From: Pseudarthrobacter raffinosi | Lineage (GTDB): Bacteria > Actinomycetota > Actinomycetes > Actinomycetales > Micrococcaceae | Length of the DNA: 64,000 bases | Assembly: GCF_023913735.1 (NCBI RefSeq) | Contig: NZ_JAMXBH010000001.1 | Span: 248,001-312,000 of the forward strand | Direction: 5' to 3' | Shown here: positions 1 through 8,633 of the stretch, piece after piece | How positions within the stretch are numbered: position 1 is the first letter of the stretch | Layout of the letters: each line of letters starts with the position of its first letter | Notes under the pieces: generated by a model | What the model was told of the DNA's origin: nothing | The model's database searches: none | What the model saw: only the letters and a program-made list of their open reading frames with translations | Program-made: the position numbers and the translations under genes

Positions 1-364
1 CGAGGCCATCGAAGAGGTCCTGGCCGAGCTTGTGGACCGCTACGGCGAGCCGCCGCTGCCGGTCCAGAACCTCATCGCCGTGGCCCGCTTCCGGGTGGGG
101 GCCCGCGAAGCCGGCCTGTCCGACGTCGCGCTGCAGGGAAACTTCATCAAGTTCTCGCCGGCGCAGCTGCCGGAGTCGAAACTGATGCGGCTGACCCGGA
201 TGTACCCGGGTTCCCAGTCCAAGCCGGCCTTGGACGCTGTGCTGATACCGAAGCCCAAGACGGCAAGGATCGGCGGCCGCGACCTGCAGGACGCCGAGAT
301 CCTGGAGTGGGCCAACGGGGTTATCCGCAACATCTTCTCCGACGCGCCACTGGTGGTGAGTTAG
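1..364 (+). CDS. mfd: Transcription-repair coupling factor, C-terminal fragment
   Basis: The window opens inside this gene. The frame starts at base 2 and 120 codons remain before the TAG at 362-364. The fragment is the C-terminal TRCF domain of Mfd, recognisable from DRYGEPPLPVQNLI and the following LPESKLMRL and WANGVIRNIF segments. Mfd is a cytoplasmic ATP-dependent translocase that dislodges RNA polymerase stalled at DNA lesions and recruits UvrA. In the full-length protein this domain covers the UvrA-binding face. The translocase motifs lie outside the window, so only the tail can be judged; it looks intact. The next gene starts 7 bases after the stop, so the two may be co-transcribed. 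Confidence 0.9.
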   Translation, partial: EAIEEVLAELVDRYGEPPLPVQNLIAVARFRVGAREAGLSDVALQGNFIKFSPAQLPESKLMRLTRMYPGSQSKPALDAVLIPKPKTARIGGRDLQDAEILEWANGVIRNIFSDAPLVVS

Positions 365-370
365 AGCTTG

Positions 371-1192
371 ATGGGAGGACATCACGCCGCGTCGGGGGCC
401 GCGGCGTGGGTAGCTATTGCCTCAACGGGGCCGTACACGCTGGGCTGGTATCCGCTGGACGCCACGGGAATCCTCATCGGCGGGATGGCGACGGCGGGGA
501 CAGCGCTCGTGTGCGACTGGGACCACCGCCACAGCACCGTGGCCAACTCGCTGCCGCCGCTGTCCAACCTGATCGCCGTGGGTATTGAGAACGCCAGCGG
601 CGGGCACCGGCAAGGCACCCACTCGGTGCTCGGTGCGGCGTTCTTCGTGCTGCTGGCCATGATGGCCGGGCAGTTCCAGCTGCAGACGGACTGGGGCCTG
701 CTGTCCGTGGGTGCCGGCCTGCTGTGCATGTTCATGATCAACATTGCGGCCAAGGCGCTGAAGCTGTTTCCCAAGTCGGGATTTATCAGCAACTGGATCT
801 TTGCCCTGGCCATGGCCGGACTGGTGACCTGGTTCGCGCCGGAGCAGTGGACCTGGCTGCCTGTGTCGATGCTGAGCGGGGTAGTGGTCCACATAGTGGG
901 GGACATGATCACCACCGGGGGCGTGCCGCTGCTCTGGCCGATCGTCATCAAGCCACCAAAGTTCCTCCGGAAGCTGCCGGTGCTCAACGACGTCTGGAAA
1001 GCCAACGGCGCCTTTTCCCTGCCGCTGCTGGGCAGCGCAGGTTCCCGGCGCGAGTGGCTGGTGCTGATCCCGGTCAGCGCCTACGCGATGGTGGGCATGT
1101 GCGTCGCGGCCTGGTCGTTGGCGAAAACACATTTCCCAGCCGCCATGGCGATCGGAAATACCGCGGTCAGCCGGCTGCTTGGCGCGGGCTGA
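371..1192 (+). CDS. YdjM-like (DUF457) membrane-bound metal-dependent hydrolase
   Basis: A 273-residue integral membrane protein. The N-terminus MGGHHAASGAAAW, a DWDHRHST segment, GGHRQGTHSVLG and HIVGDMITTGGVPLLWP supply the conserved His/Asp positions of the DUF457/YdjM family of predicted inner-membrane metal-dependent hydrolases. Four or five hydrophobic spans are visible, among them VLGAAFFVLLAMMAG and WIFALAMAGLVTWFA. The substrate of this family is not established. I chose the ATG at 371; a TTG lies immediately upstream at 368 and no clear ribosome binding site separates them. It follows mfd by 6 bases and ends before a strong terminator hairpin. Confidence 0.75.
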   Translation: MGGHHAASGAAAWVAIASTGPYTLGWYPLDATGILIGGMATAGTALVCDWDHRHSTVANSLPPLSNLIAVGIENASGGHRQGTHSVLGAAFFVLLAMMAGQFQLQTDWGLLSVGAGLLCMFMINIAAKALKLFPKSGFISNWIFALAMAGLVTWFAPEQWTWLPVSMLSGVVVHIVGDMITTGGVPLLWPIVIKPPKFLRKLPVLNDVWKANGAFSLPLLGSAGSRREWLVLIPVSAYAMVGMCVAAWSLAKTHFPAAMAIGNTAVSRLLGAG

Positions 1193-1236
1193 CGCGGCCG
1201 GTCCTCGAGCGGCCAGTATCCAGGCGTATGTGACTT

Positions 1237-1279
1237 AAAAGGCTGGGGCCCCGGAAATGATCCGGGGCCCCAGCCTTTT
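1237..1279. terminator. Bidirectional intrinsic terminator, perfect 18-bp stem
   Basis: Arms at 1237-1254 (AAAAGGCTGGGGCCCCGG) and 1262-1279 are exact reverse complements around a 7-base loop AAATGAT. The stem begins with A residues and ends with T residues, so it can terminate on either strand. It lies between the convergent YdjM-like gene and the small membrane gene at 1296-1541. Confidence 0.9.
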
Positions 1280-1295
1280 GAGTTACCGAGGGTGC

Positions 1296-1541
1296 TTACT
1301 TGCCGCCGGCTGAATCGGAGCGACCGGTGATGGTCTGCGGGATCCAGAACGCCAGGAAAAACATGCCCAGGCAGGCGGCCATCGGCCACGGGTTGCCGAG
1401 CGTGAGGAAGGACAGGGAGTAGATGGAGCCCAGGAACAGCGCCATCATGGGTACAAACAGAAGGACGCTGCCCAGAAGGCTGTTCTCGTTCTGGGGGGTC
1501 TGTACCGTGGCGTTGCCGGACTCTGTGGTCTTGCTGGACAT
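1296..1541 (-). CDS. Small membrane protein of unknown function
   Basis: An 81-residue protein with a polar Ser/Thr-rich N-terminus, two hydrophobic spans (about residues 25-45, LLGSVLLFVPMMALFLG, and 50-68, WPMAACLGMFFLAFWIP) and a short charged tail. I do not recognise a family. The start at 1541 is chosen because GAGGAACGA sits just upstream; the open frame runs further up but into the 3' end of deoC without another site. It lies 52 bases downstream of deoC on the same strand and ends at a strong bidirectional terminator, so it may be expressed from the deoC transcript. Confidence 0.6.
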   Translation of the reverse strand: MSSKTTESGNATVQTPQNENSLLGSVLLFVPMMALFLGSIYSLSFLTLGNPWPMAACLGMFFLAFWIPQTITGRSDSAGGK

Positions 1542-1593
1542 TCGTTCCTCCTCGGCCCCGCGGGGCTCAAACTGTGGCGGCTCCGGGCCGGCG

Positions 1594-2319
1594 TCAGTAG
1601 CCGGATGAACCCTGTTCACCCTTGACGATGGCGATGCCGGAACTGGCACCAATACGTGTTGCACCTGCAGCAATCATAGCCTGCGCATCGGCCAGGGAAC
1701 GTACGCCGCCGGACGCCTTGACGCCGAGATCGGGGCCGACGGTGCGGCGCATCAGGGCGATGTCCTCGGCTGTGGCACCCCCGCCGTTGAACCCCGTGGA
1801 CGTCTTGACGAAGTCCGCCCCGGCTTCAACGGACGCCTGGCAGGCAAGAACCTTCTGGTCGTCGCTGAGCAATGCGGTTTCGATGATGACCTTCAGGATG
1901 GCCCCGCCCGCGTGGACCGCGTCCGCGACGGCGGAGATATCGTCCACCAGCGCACCTTTGTCACCGGCGCGGGCGGCCGCGATGTTGATGACCATGTCGA
2001 TTTCGTCCGCACCATCCAATACCGCGCCGCGGGCTTCAAAAGCCTTCACGTCGCTGGGCGTGGCACCCATGGGAAAGCCGATCACCGAGCACGTCAGTAC
2101 CCCGGACCCCTTGAGCGCGGTCTTGACTGTCTTGACCCAAAGGGGGTTAACGCAGACTGACTTGAAGTGGTACTCGGCAGCCTCGGCACACACTTTGAGG
2201 ATCTTCGCTTCGCTGGCCTCGGGCTTGAGGAGCGTGTGGTCGATATAGGAAGCGATGTTGCCCGACGCTGAGACCGTACCGGCTCCAGTCTGGTTGGCAG
2301 GAGTGGCTGCGTTGCTCAT
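1594..2319 (-). CDS. deoC: Deoxyribose-phosphate aldolase
   Basis: A 241-residue class I aldolase that cleaves 2-deoxyribose 5-phosphate to glyceraldehyde 3-phosphate and acetaldehyde, the last step of deoxynucleoside catabolism. The Schiff-base lysine lies in FVKTSTGF (about residue 172) and the second active-site lysine in VKASGGVR (about 202); the upstream [12 protein letters not shown] contributes the catalytic aspartate. I start at 2319 (MSNAAT) because AAAGGA sits 6 bases upstream; an ATG at 2334 has no ribosome binding site. It fits functionally with the purine nucleoside phosphorylase and phosphosugar mutase 7-10 kb away, although it is not in the same transcript. Confidence 0.95.
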   Translation of the reverse strand: MSNAATPANQTGAGTVSASGNIASYIDHTLLKPEASEAKILKVCAEAAEYHFKSVCVNPLWVKTVKTALKGSGVLTCSVIGFPMGATPSDVKAFEARGAVLDGADEIDMVINIAAARAGDKGALVDDISAVADAVHAGGAILKVIIETALLSDDQKVLACQASVEAGADFVKTSTGFNGGGATAEDIALMRRTVGPDLGVKASGGVRSLADAQAMIAAGATRIGASSGIAIVKGEQGSSGY

Positions 2320-2354
2320 GATGGTCCTTTCCATGTGGCCTTGTGGGCCGCCGG

Positions 2355-2395
2355 AGCCACGCAGTGCGTGGCTGTTCAGGTGACCATCTTGTCAC
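2355..2395 (-). promoter_or_regulatory. deoC leader hairpin and GTGAC-n6-GTCAC inverted repeat
   Basis: Just upstream of deoC an 8-bp hairpin (AGCCACGC at 2355-2362 and its exact complement at 2366-2373, loop AGT) is followed by GTGAC at 2380-2384 and GTCAC at 2391-2395, an inverted repeat with 11-bp spacing. The second element could be an operator. No regulator can be assigned from sequence. Confidence 0.3.
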
Positions 2396-2420
2396 AGCGG
2401 GTGTCACGGCGGGCGGACGC

Positions 2421-3329
2421 TTACGCGGCCGCAGGCACGCGCTTCGCCGGGCCCGCGGTCACGCCTTCCACAACGCGGGCTGCCAGGCTTTCCGCCGCTG
2501 ATGTAGCCGTCATCAGCTGCGCGGCGCAGGCTCCGGCGGCAGAAGCCGCGGCGACCAGCAGTCCCAGCCGGACGCCGTCGAACGCTGCGGCGTCACCAAT
2601 CGCCCAGATGCCGGAGACCGATGTCCTGAAGTCCTTGCTGATGGCGATTCCGCCGTTGGGGGCGGTGGCGAGTCCGGCGCTGGCGGCGAGTCCGTCGCGG
2701 GCAACCCGCTCTTCGGCCAGGACAACCAGGTCGCCGTTCATGCTGCTGCCGTCCTCGAAGACAACCCCGGAGGCGGTCAGGCCTGAGCCGTGGATGGAGT
2801 GCACCACGGCGGCCGGCCGGACCGTTGTGCGGATGGGCCTGACGCCGCGGGCCCGCAGCACTGCTTCGGCCTGGCCCGCTGCCGCGCCGGTTCCCACAAG
2901 GATTCCCAGTGGCCGCCGGCCCAGTTCCCGCGTCACTTCCTTGACGGCGTCGCCGATCCGGGCGGCGTCGTCGATCGTGGAGTAGCTCAGGCAGCGGCCG
3001 GCGCCCGCCACGGGGGACGCGACGGGCGCTGATCCGGTGGCGATGACCAGTTCGTCGTAGCCCAGTTCCATGCCGTCGGCGGTGGTGACGGAGCGGTTCT
3101 CCGCGTCGATGAAGCTCGCTGGCTGGCCGAAGCGGACGGATACCTGTGGCAGCTCTGCGAGCTCCAGGAGTTCGGCGGGAGCGTCGTCCCGGTTGCTGAG
3201 GACGGTGACGGTGCCGCGGAAGCGTGCACCGTCCAGCTGGCGGACCAGCGCCTGTGCGGCGGGCCCTGCCCCGGCGATGACGATGCGCGGAGCCGGGGAA
3301 ACTGAGGTGGACGGTGCCGGAGCGGACAT
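2421..3329 (-). CDS. FAD-dependent oxidoreductase, NirB N-terminal-like
   Basis: A 302-residue flavoprotein. The N-terminal Rossmann motif is IVIAGAGPAAQALV, the ATGS segment (LVIATGSAP) is at about residue 100, a degenerate second nucleotide fold GILVGTGAAAGQ at about 145, and the FAD-closing motif ISGIWAIGDAAAFDG-like (VSGIWAIGDAAAF) at about 245. This matches the pyridine nucleotide-disulfide reductase half of NirB, 2.4 kb upstream, but there is no Fe-S or siroheme part. It probably feeds electrons to a partner. Start at 3329 has AAAGGG 7 bases upstream. A 204-bp gap separates it from nnaR, so it likely has its own promoter. Exact partner unknown. Confidence 0.7.
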   Translation of the reverse strand: MSAPAPSTSVSPAPRIVIAGAGPAAQALVRQLDGARFRGTVTVLSNRDDAPAELLELAELPQVSVRFGQPASFIDAENRSVTTADGMELGYDELVIATGSAPVASPVAGAGRCLSYSTIDDAARIGDAVKEVTRELGRRPLGILVGTGAAAGQAEAVLRARGVRPIRTTVRPAAVVHSIHGSGLTASGVVFEDGSSMNGDLVVLAEERVARDGLAASAGLATAPNGGIAISKDFRTSVSGIWAIGDAAAFDGVRLGLLVAAASAAGACAAQLMTATSAAESLAARVVEGVTAGPAKRVPAAA

Positions 3330-3456
3330 GTGCTGGCCCTTTTGCTGGCGGCCGCTGGAGCGGCCGGGACTTCGTGATGAATCCCAGCGTAGGCGGCGGG
3401 CTTTTCAGGCGTGTTTCCCCGCTGTTGCTGGGAGAACACCCTTTGTTCGCCAGCGT

Positions 3457-3470
3457 TTACCGGCCGGTAA
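3457..3470. promoter_or_regulatory. 14-bp perfect palindrome upstream of the FAD oxidoreductase
   Basis: TTACCGGCCGGTAA is an exact palindrome in the 204-bp gap between nnaR and the flavoprotein gene, about 130 bases upstream of the latter's start. It is followed by GTAAC and GTGAC. It is a plausible operator, but no regulator can be named. Confidence 0.35.
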
Positions 3471-3533
3471 CAAAACCCGTGACGTACCTCTCCCTGCGCT
3501 CCGGACTGACACAAAGGCGGCCGGAGCGCGTCC

Positions 3534-4688
3534 CTAGACGCGGATCCGGTAACCCCTCTTGACCACCGTCTCCACCAGGCGGCCGTCCGGCAGTGATGAC
3601 CGCAGGCGGCTGACAGTCATGTCCAGGGCGTGGACCGAGCCCTTCAGCTCGAGCAGCTCCGACAGCGATTCCCGGGAAAGCACGGCCCCACCGGCCCCCA
3701 GGAGGGCACGCAGCAGCAGCAGCGGCGCAGGGGCCAGCTCAACCTGCGCTCCGTCGACCCGCAGGCTGCGGCCGCGCAGCTCAAGGTTGCCGGACGCGGT
3801 GTCCAGCCGCCGGACGTGGTTCAGGGCGAGGTGCTCGCACACCAGCCGGATGAGGGCGCCCATCCGGAACCGTTCCGGAACGAGCGGCGAGATACCGGCG
3901 TCGAGCAGGGGCTGGGCCGTGACGGGCCCCACCACTGCCGTGGTGACGTTGATCTTGAGGCTTTCGATGAGTTGCTTGTAGACGCCCATTTCGTGGGCTG
4001 TACTCCACATGGCGTCGACGGCGGGGGCGCTGGTGAAGGTGAGCACGTCCAGGTTGCCGCTGCACACAGCCTCGATGAGGCGCGGAAGCCGGTCTTCGCC
4101 GTCGGGCTTTACCCAGCGGTAGGGGGTGACCGTCAGGACTGTGGCGCCGGACATCCGCAGGCGTTCCAGCTGCCGGACGTCCGTGTAGCCGTGCAGCTGC
4201 ACGGCCACGGTCTTGCCGCGCACGCCTTCGGCGAGCAGCATATCCACCAGCGTTGCGGTGGTTTCGTCGCTGCTGATTCCGACGTCGGCGAGTCCGGCCG
4301 CGCGGACGGCGCCGCGGGCTTTGGGGCCCCGGACGAACATCCGGCAGGCCCCGAGGGTTTCCAGCAGCTGCTCACCGATCCCAAAGGAATCAGCAGCTTC
4401 GCACCAGCGGCGCATGCCGTACGCCGTGGTGGCGATGCACAGGTCCGGGCGTGCGTCGATGATGGCCTTGGTGTCCTCGATGAGGCGGATGTCCTCCTGC
4501 ACCGGGGCGATCTTGAGGGCCGGCGCGTGCAGTACTTCCGCGCCGCGGCGTTCCAGGGCCTCGATGAGGTCCCGGGAGCGACGGTGCGAGGTGACTCCGA
4601 TGCGGAAGCCCTCCAGCGGGGAGTCCGCAGCCTCCGGCCCGGAGGTCTCTTCAAGCTGGGCAGGTTCAGCGGGTGCCAGTGCGGTCAT
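3534..4688 (-). CDS. nnaR: HemD-like protein with OmpR-type winged helix, NnaR-type nitrogen regulator
   Basis: A 384-residue protein with two parts. Residues about 30-270 form a uroporphyrinogen-III synthase (HemD) fold, with GFRIGVTSHRRSRDLIEALE near the start and LDVLTFTSAPAVDAM in the middle. Residues about 290-384 form a winged helix of the Trans_reg_C type, ending LDMTVSRLRSSL and ETVVKRGYRIRV. This architecture is that of NnaR, described in Streptomyces and Mycobacterium as a co-activator with GlnR of nitrate/nitrite assimilation genes. It may also retain or have lost HemD activity. Start at 4688 has AAAGGA 9 bases upstream; an ATG at 4706 overlaps the cobA stop as ATGA. Third gene of nirB-cobA-nnaR. 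Confidence 0.75.
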   Translation of the reverse strand: MTALAPAEPAQLEETSGPEAADSPLEGFRIGVTSHRRSRDLIEALERRGAEVLHAPALKIAPVQEDIRLIEDTKAIIDARPDLCIATTAYGMRRWCEAADSFGIGEQLLETLGACRMFVRGPKARGAVRAAGLADVGISSDETTATLVDMLLAEGVRGKTVAVQLHGYTDVRQLERLRMSGATVLTVTPYRWVKPDGEDRLPRLIEAVCSGNLDVLTFTSAPAVDAMWSTAHEMGVYKQLIESLKINVTTAVVGPVTAQPLLDAGISPLVPERFRMGALIRLVCEHLALNHVRRLDTASGNLELRGRSLRVDGAQVELAPAPLLLLRALLGAGGAVLSRESLSELLELKGSVHALDMTVSRLRSSLPDGRLVETVVKRGYRIRV

Positions 4689-4702
4689 GGGGGTCAATCC
4701 TT

Positions 4703-5737
4703 TCATGAACCGAGCAGCGAGGCCGCCAGCCGGTCGAGGTCGGCGGCGGCCTCAGCATGCCCGCGGTTGGCTTCCGCCACGCGAACCACCTCGCCGATGA
4801 CCAGCACAGCGGGATTGCTGCACCCTGCAGCGGCGGAGGTGATGGTGCCCAGGTCCGCGATGGTGGTGCGCTGGCCGGGGCGGTAACCGCGTTCGACGAC
4901 GGCCATGGGCATATCGGGGCGCATACCGGCTTTGCGGAGCCCGGCCGCGAGCTGGTGCAGGGTGCCGATGCCCATCAGGACCACAATGGTGCCGCCCAGT
5001 CCGACCAGGTGCGTGTGTTCCTTTTCGGTCAGTGGCGCGTGGCCGGAGACCACGGTGAACATGTGGCTGACCTCGCGGTGCGTGACGGGGATGCCGGCGG
5101 CCGCCGGCACGGAGATCGCGCTGGTGACGCCGGAGATGACACGGACTGGCACACCCGCCGCCACGCAGGAGGCAACTTCCTCGCCGCCACGGCCGAAGAC
5201 GTAGGGGTCGCCGCCCTTGAGGCGGACCACGTTGTTGCCGGCGAGGGCACTTTCGACCATGAGCTTTTCGATGTCGGCCTGGCCCACCTTGTGGTGGCCG
5301 GGCTTCTTGCCCACATCCACCAGTTCGGCGGAGGTCAGGTCCGGCAGGTCCTGGCAGGGAGCCAGCCGGTCGAAGAACACCACGTCCGCATCGCGGAGGG
5401 CCTTCACGGCGGCGACGGTCAGCAGCTCGGTGGTGCCGGGTCCGCCGCCCACCAGGGTGACGTGGCCGACCGGTCCGGCGGCCGGCTCGGCCGCCACCGG
5501 GATGCCGGTGGCGGCGCAGCGCTCGAGCAGGGACTCCCAGCCGGGCTGGCCGTCGTCGACCGCCGCGACCAGGAACGGACGCTCGGGGAGCGGGCCGTCA
5601 TGCGCTGCACCCGCAGGGGTGCTGAGGCGGTAGACGACGGCGCCCGCGGCCTCGTAGCGGCGGACCGCCTGGCGGGCGGCGTGGTCGGATCCGGTGACCA
5701 GGACTTCGCGGCCGGTGAGATCAATGCTGAGCTGCAT
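4703..5737 (-). CDS. cobA: Uroporphyrinogen-III C-methyltransferase (siroheme synthesis)
   Basis: A 344-residue SAM-dependent methyltransferase that converts uroporphyrinogen III to precorrin-2, the precursor of siroheme. Residues about 1-90 resemble the Rossmann part of CysG ([20 protein letters not shown]). The tetrapyrrole methylase domain starts at [15 protein letters not shown] and contains [17 protein letters not shown]. NirB needs siroheme, and the gene lies 2 bases after nirB, so translation is likely coupled; GAGG sits 8 bases upstream of the ATG. The N-terminal segment lacks an obvious ferrochelatase part, so chelation of iron must be done by another protein or by an unrecognised activity. 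Confidence 0.93.
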   Translation of the reverse strand: MQLSIDLTGREVLVTGSDHAARQAVRRYEAAGAVVYRLSTPAGAAHDGPLPERPFLVAAVDDGQPGWESLLERCAATGIPVAAEPAAGPVGHVTLVGGGPGTTELLTVAAVKALRDADVVFFDRLAPCQDLPDLTSAELVDVGKKPGHHKVGQADIEKLMVESALAGNNVVRLKGGDPYVFGRGGEEVASCVAAGVPVRVISGVTSAISVPAAAGIPVTHREVSHMFTVVSGHAPLTEKEHTHLVGLGGTIVVLMGIGTLHQLAAGLRKAGMRPDMPMAVVERGYRPGQRTTIADLGTITSAAAGCSNPAVLVIGEVVRVAEANRGHAEAAADLDRLAASLLGS

Positions 5738-5739
5738 GG

Positions 5740-8370
5740 CTATACCTCGTTCTCGGCGCGGGGCCGCATGGGGATGGAGGCGCCGATCAGGACCTTGCCT
5801 TTTTCCTCCGCAGTGGCAGGGCGCATCTGGCCACGCTCGTCGGAAACGAAGGTGATGGAGTCATCCTTCTGGTCAGGCGCGTTGACGAAGGAACGGAACC
5901 GGCGCAGACGCTCGGGGTCCTTCAGGGTGTCCGCCCATTCGTCCACGTAGGTGTCAACGTGCTTGGCCATGGCGGCTTCGAGCTCCTCGGCGATGCCCAG
6001 GGTGTCCTTGACCACCACGTCCTCGACGTGCTTGATGCCGCCGTCGAGCTCTTCCTGCCAGCGCGCGGTGCGCTGCAGGCGGTCCGCCGTGCGGATGTAG
6101 TACATGAAGTAGCGGTCGATGTACTTGAGCAGGGTTTCGTCGTCGAGGTCCTTGGCCAGCAGCTGGGCGTGGGCCGGGGTGGCGCCGCCGTTACCGCCGA
6201 CGTACAGGTTCCAGCCGTCGGCCGTGGCGATAACGCCCACGTCCTTGCCGCGGGCCTCGGCGCATTCGCGGGCGCAGCCGGAGACGCCCATCTTGAGCTT
6301 GTGCGGGCTGCGGAGGCCGCGGTACCGGAGTTCGAGCTGGATGGCCATGGCCACCGAGTCCTGGACACCGAAGCGGCACCAGGTGGAACCAACACAGGAC
6401 TTCACGGTGCGCAGGCTCTTGCCGTACGCCTGGCCGGATTCGAAGCCGGCGTCCACCAGTTCCTTCCAGATTTCCGGCAGCTCTTCCAGCCGGGCGCCGA
6501 ACATGTCGATCCGCTGGCCGCCGGTGATCTTGGTGTACAGGTTGTACTTCTCGGCCACGGCAGCGATGACGCCGAGCTTCTTGGGGGTGATTTCGCCGCC
6601 GGCGATGCGGGGGACCACCGAGTAGGTGCCGTCCTTCTGCATGTTGGCGAGGGCGCGGTCGTTGGTGTCCTGCAGGGTGCCGCGGCCGGCGTCCAGGACG
6701 TAGGCGCTGTTCTGGCTGGCCAGGATGTTGGCGATGGTGGGCTTGCAGATGTCGCAGCCGGCGCCGGTGCCGTACTTGGCCATGATCTCCTCGAAGGAGG
6801 TCAGTTCCAGGACGCGGATGGCGTCGAAGAGTTCCTGGCGGGACAGTTCGATGTGCTCGCAGAGTGCCTTGGAGACCTCGACGCCGGACTTGGTGAGTTC
6901 GGTTTCCAGCAGCTTCTTGAGCATCGGGACGCAGGATCCGCAGCTGGTCCCGGCGCGGGTGCAGCCCTTGAGCTCGCCGAGCTCCTGGACGGGGGCGTTG
7001 CCGTCGCAGGCACCGCACCCGTTGACGGTGTCGCGGATGGTTCCGGCGGAGACGTTGTTGCAGGAGCACAGGATGGCGTCGTCCGGGAGCTCGGTGTCCG
7101 GGGCTTCACCGCCGCCCGCTGCCGTGAGGTACGCGCCGGGCTCGGCGCTGAGTTCGCGGCCCAGGAGCGGGCGGAGGCTGGTGTAGGGGCTGGCGTCGCC
7201 CACGAAGATGCCGCCCAGGAGGGTCTTGGCATCGTCGGTGGTGACGATCTTCTGGTAGACGCCGCGGGCGGGGTCGGCGTAAACGATTTCGAGCGAGTGC
7301 TCGGTCTTGGCGAATCCGTCACCGAAGCTGGCTACGTCCACGCCGGAGAGCTTGAGCTTGGTGGCGGTGTCGAAGCCGGGGAAGGTGGCCTCGCCTCCGT
7401 GCAGGCGGTCGGCCACGATCTCTGCCATGGTGTTGGCGGGGGCCACCAGGCCCAGGCACATGCCTCCGAAGTTGGCCACTTCACCGATGGCCCAGATGCC
7501 GGGTACCTCGGTGGCGCAGGAGTCGTCGATGACCACACCGCCACGCTGGCCCAGGCTGAACACCTGTTCGTCGCCCTCGGCGGCGCGGAAGAGTTCGTCG
7601 CGGGGCCGGACGCCGATGGCGACGATCACCATGTCTGCGTCGATGATGCGGCCGTCCGCCATGAGGACACCGGTGACCTGGCCCTCGTCGTCGGAGAGGA
7701 CTTCGGAGGGGAAGACGCCGCCGTGGACTTCGAATCCCTTGGCCTTGATGAGCCGGCCCATTGCCTGGCCCGCTCCTTCATCCAGCTGCGTGGCCATCAG
7801 CCACTGCGAACCGTCGATGACGATCGGCGTGGCGCCGAGCTGCTCCGTGCCGGCGGCCGATTCGAGTCCGAGGAGCCCGCCACCGATGGTGACGGCATTG
7901 ACCTTGCGGCCGAGCTTTTCCGTGAGCTCGGTGATGGACTTGTTAATGGCCCAGACGTCTTCGAGCGTGCGGTAGACGTGGGTGAGCTCGTTGCCGGGGA
8001 TGGGCAGGCGGGCGGCATTCGAGCCGGTTGCGACCACCAGGTCGTCGTATTCGAAGGTGTTGCCGGCGGCGGTCTCCACCGTCTTGGCTTCGGCGTTGAT
8101 CTTCACCACGCGCTCGCCGGTCTTCAGCTCCAGGGAAGCGTGGTCCCACATCGACGCGGATCCCAGCGTCAGGTCGACACCGGTGTCCGTGAGGGCCTTG
8201 GAGAGCGCTACCCGGTCATAGGGCAGGTGGGCTTCCTCCGTGAGGACCGTGACGTGCCAGCCTTCGAGGCCACGGGAATGCATGGCATCGGCGAAGCGGT
8301 GGGCGGCGGGGCCGCCACCGGCGACGACGATGCGGCGCGTGTTCTCTGTGCTTGAAGTCTGTTCGGTCAC
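5740..8370 (-). CDS. nirB: NAD(P)H-dependent assimilatory nitrite reductase, large subunit
   Basis: An 876-residue protein reducing nitrite to ammonium in the cytoplasm. Order of domains: FAD/NAD(P)H reductase (residues about 10-330, IVVAGGGPAAHRFADA, ATGSNAARLP, VPGIWAIGEVANFGG), a BFD-like [2Fe-2S] domain (about 434-477, CSCNN, CGAC, CGSC), a ferredoxin-like half-domain, and the sulfite/nitrite reductase siroheme-[4Fe-4S] domain with CVGSTWC (about 657) and CARECAE (about 695). All cluster cysteines are present. The start is GTG at 8370 with AAAGG 6 bases upstream. It heads nirB-cobA-nnaR and is divergent from nirD. GlnR-like phased half-sites lie 80-140 bases upstream of its start. Confidence 0.96.
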   Translation of the reverse strand: MTEQTSSTENTRRIVVAGGGPAAHRFADAMHSRGLEGWHVTVLTEEAHLPYDRVALSKALTDTGVDLTLGSASMWDHASLELKTGERVVKINAEAKTVETAAGNTFEYDDLVVATGSNAARLPIPGNELTHVYRTLEDVWAINKSITELTEKLGRKVNAVTIGGGLLGLESAAGTEQLGATPIVIDGSQWLMATQLDEGAGQAMGRLIKAKGFEVHGGVFPSEVLSDDEGQVTGVLMADGRIIDADMVIVAIGVRPRDELFRAAEGDEQVFSLGQRGGVVIDDSCATEVPGIWAIGEVANFGGMCLGLVAPANTMAEIVADRLHGGEATFPGFDTATKLKLSGVDVASFGDGFAKTEHSLEIVYADPARGVYQKIVTTDDAKTLLGGIFVGDASPYTSLRPLLGRELSAEPGAYLTAAGGGEAPDTELPDDAILCSCNNVSAGTIRDTVNGCGACDGNAPVQELGELKGCTRAGTSCGSCVPMLKKLLETELTKSGVEVSKALCEHIELSRQELFDAIRVLELTSFEEIMAKYGTGAGCDICKPTIANILASQNSAYVLDAGRGTLQDTNDRALANMQKDGTYSVVPRIAGGEITPKKLGVIAAVAEKYNLYTKITGGQRIDMFGARLEELPEIWKELVDAGFESGQAYGKSLRTVKSCVGSTWCRFGVQDSVAMAIQLELRYRGLRSPHKLKMGVSGCARECAEARGKDVGVIATADGWNLYVGGNGGATPAHAQLLAKDLDDETLLKYIDRYFMYYIRTADRLQRTARWQEELDGGIKHVEDVVVKDTLGIAEELEAAMAKHVDTYVDEWADTLKDPERLRRFRSFVNAPDQKDDSITFVSDERGQMRPATAEEKGKVLIGASIPMRPRAENEV

Positions 8371-8449
8371 TGTGGGCCTTTCGCATGGGCCGCAGACGGA
8401 ATTCCGCGACCTTCTCTGACGAGGTATGCATTCAGACTAGGTAGTCGCA

Positions 8450-8509
8450 GTTTCGCTTCAGTTTCCCTTTTGTTTCGTAGGCTTAACTTCTGCATCACGA
8501 ACGCGTTTC
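8450..8509. promoter_or_regulatory. Six 11-bp-phased GlnR-like half-sites between nirB and nirD
   Basis: Pentamers start exactly every 11 bases: GTTTC at 8450, 8461 and 8472, TTAAC at 8483, ATCAC at 8494 and GTTTC at 8505. GlnR boxes in actinobacteria alternate GTnAC and GAAAC-type half-sites at this 11-bp period, here read as the reverse complement. The GTTTC-n6-TTAAC pair is close to a canonical box. The array could serve both divergent genes. Confidence 0.55.
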
Positions 8510-8633
8510 CGATCGGGTGAGGTCTCTTTTACGCGCCGGACACATTCACTGCACGCCTTTGAAACACCCGTTGCCTAAATTGTTTGGTACGGCCATAAAG
8601 GTGGCCAATCAAGCACGGGGAGAGGAGCCGGAC

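Noticed and set aside
5959-8355. A 798-codon open frame on the plus strand opposite nirB, with similar long antisense frames elsewhere (for example 25319-27649)
   Set aside because: In high-G+C DNA the frame opposite a real gene often lacks stops. The translation is Gly/Ala/His/Val-rich low complexity with no motifs, while the minus strand encodes NirB with all its cofactor ligands.
8450-8509. Regular GTTTC repeats as a CRISPR array
   Set aside because: Units are 5 bases at 11-base intervals with no repeat/spacer structure and no cas genes nearby; the pattern fits an operator array.
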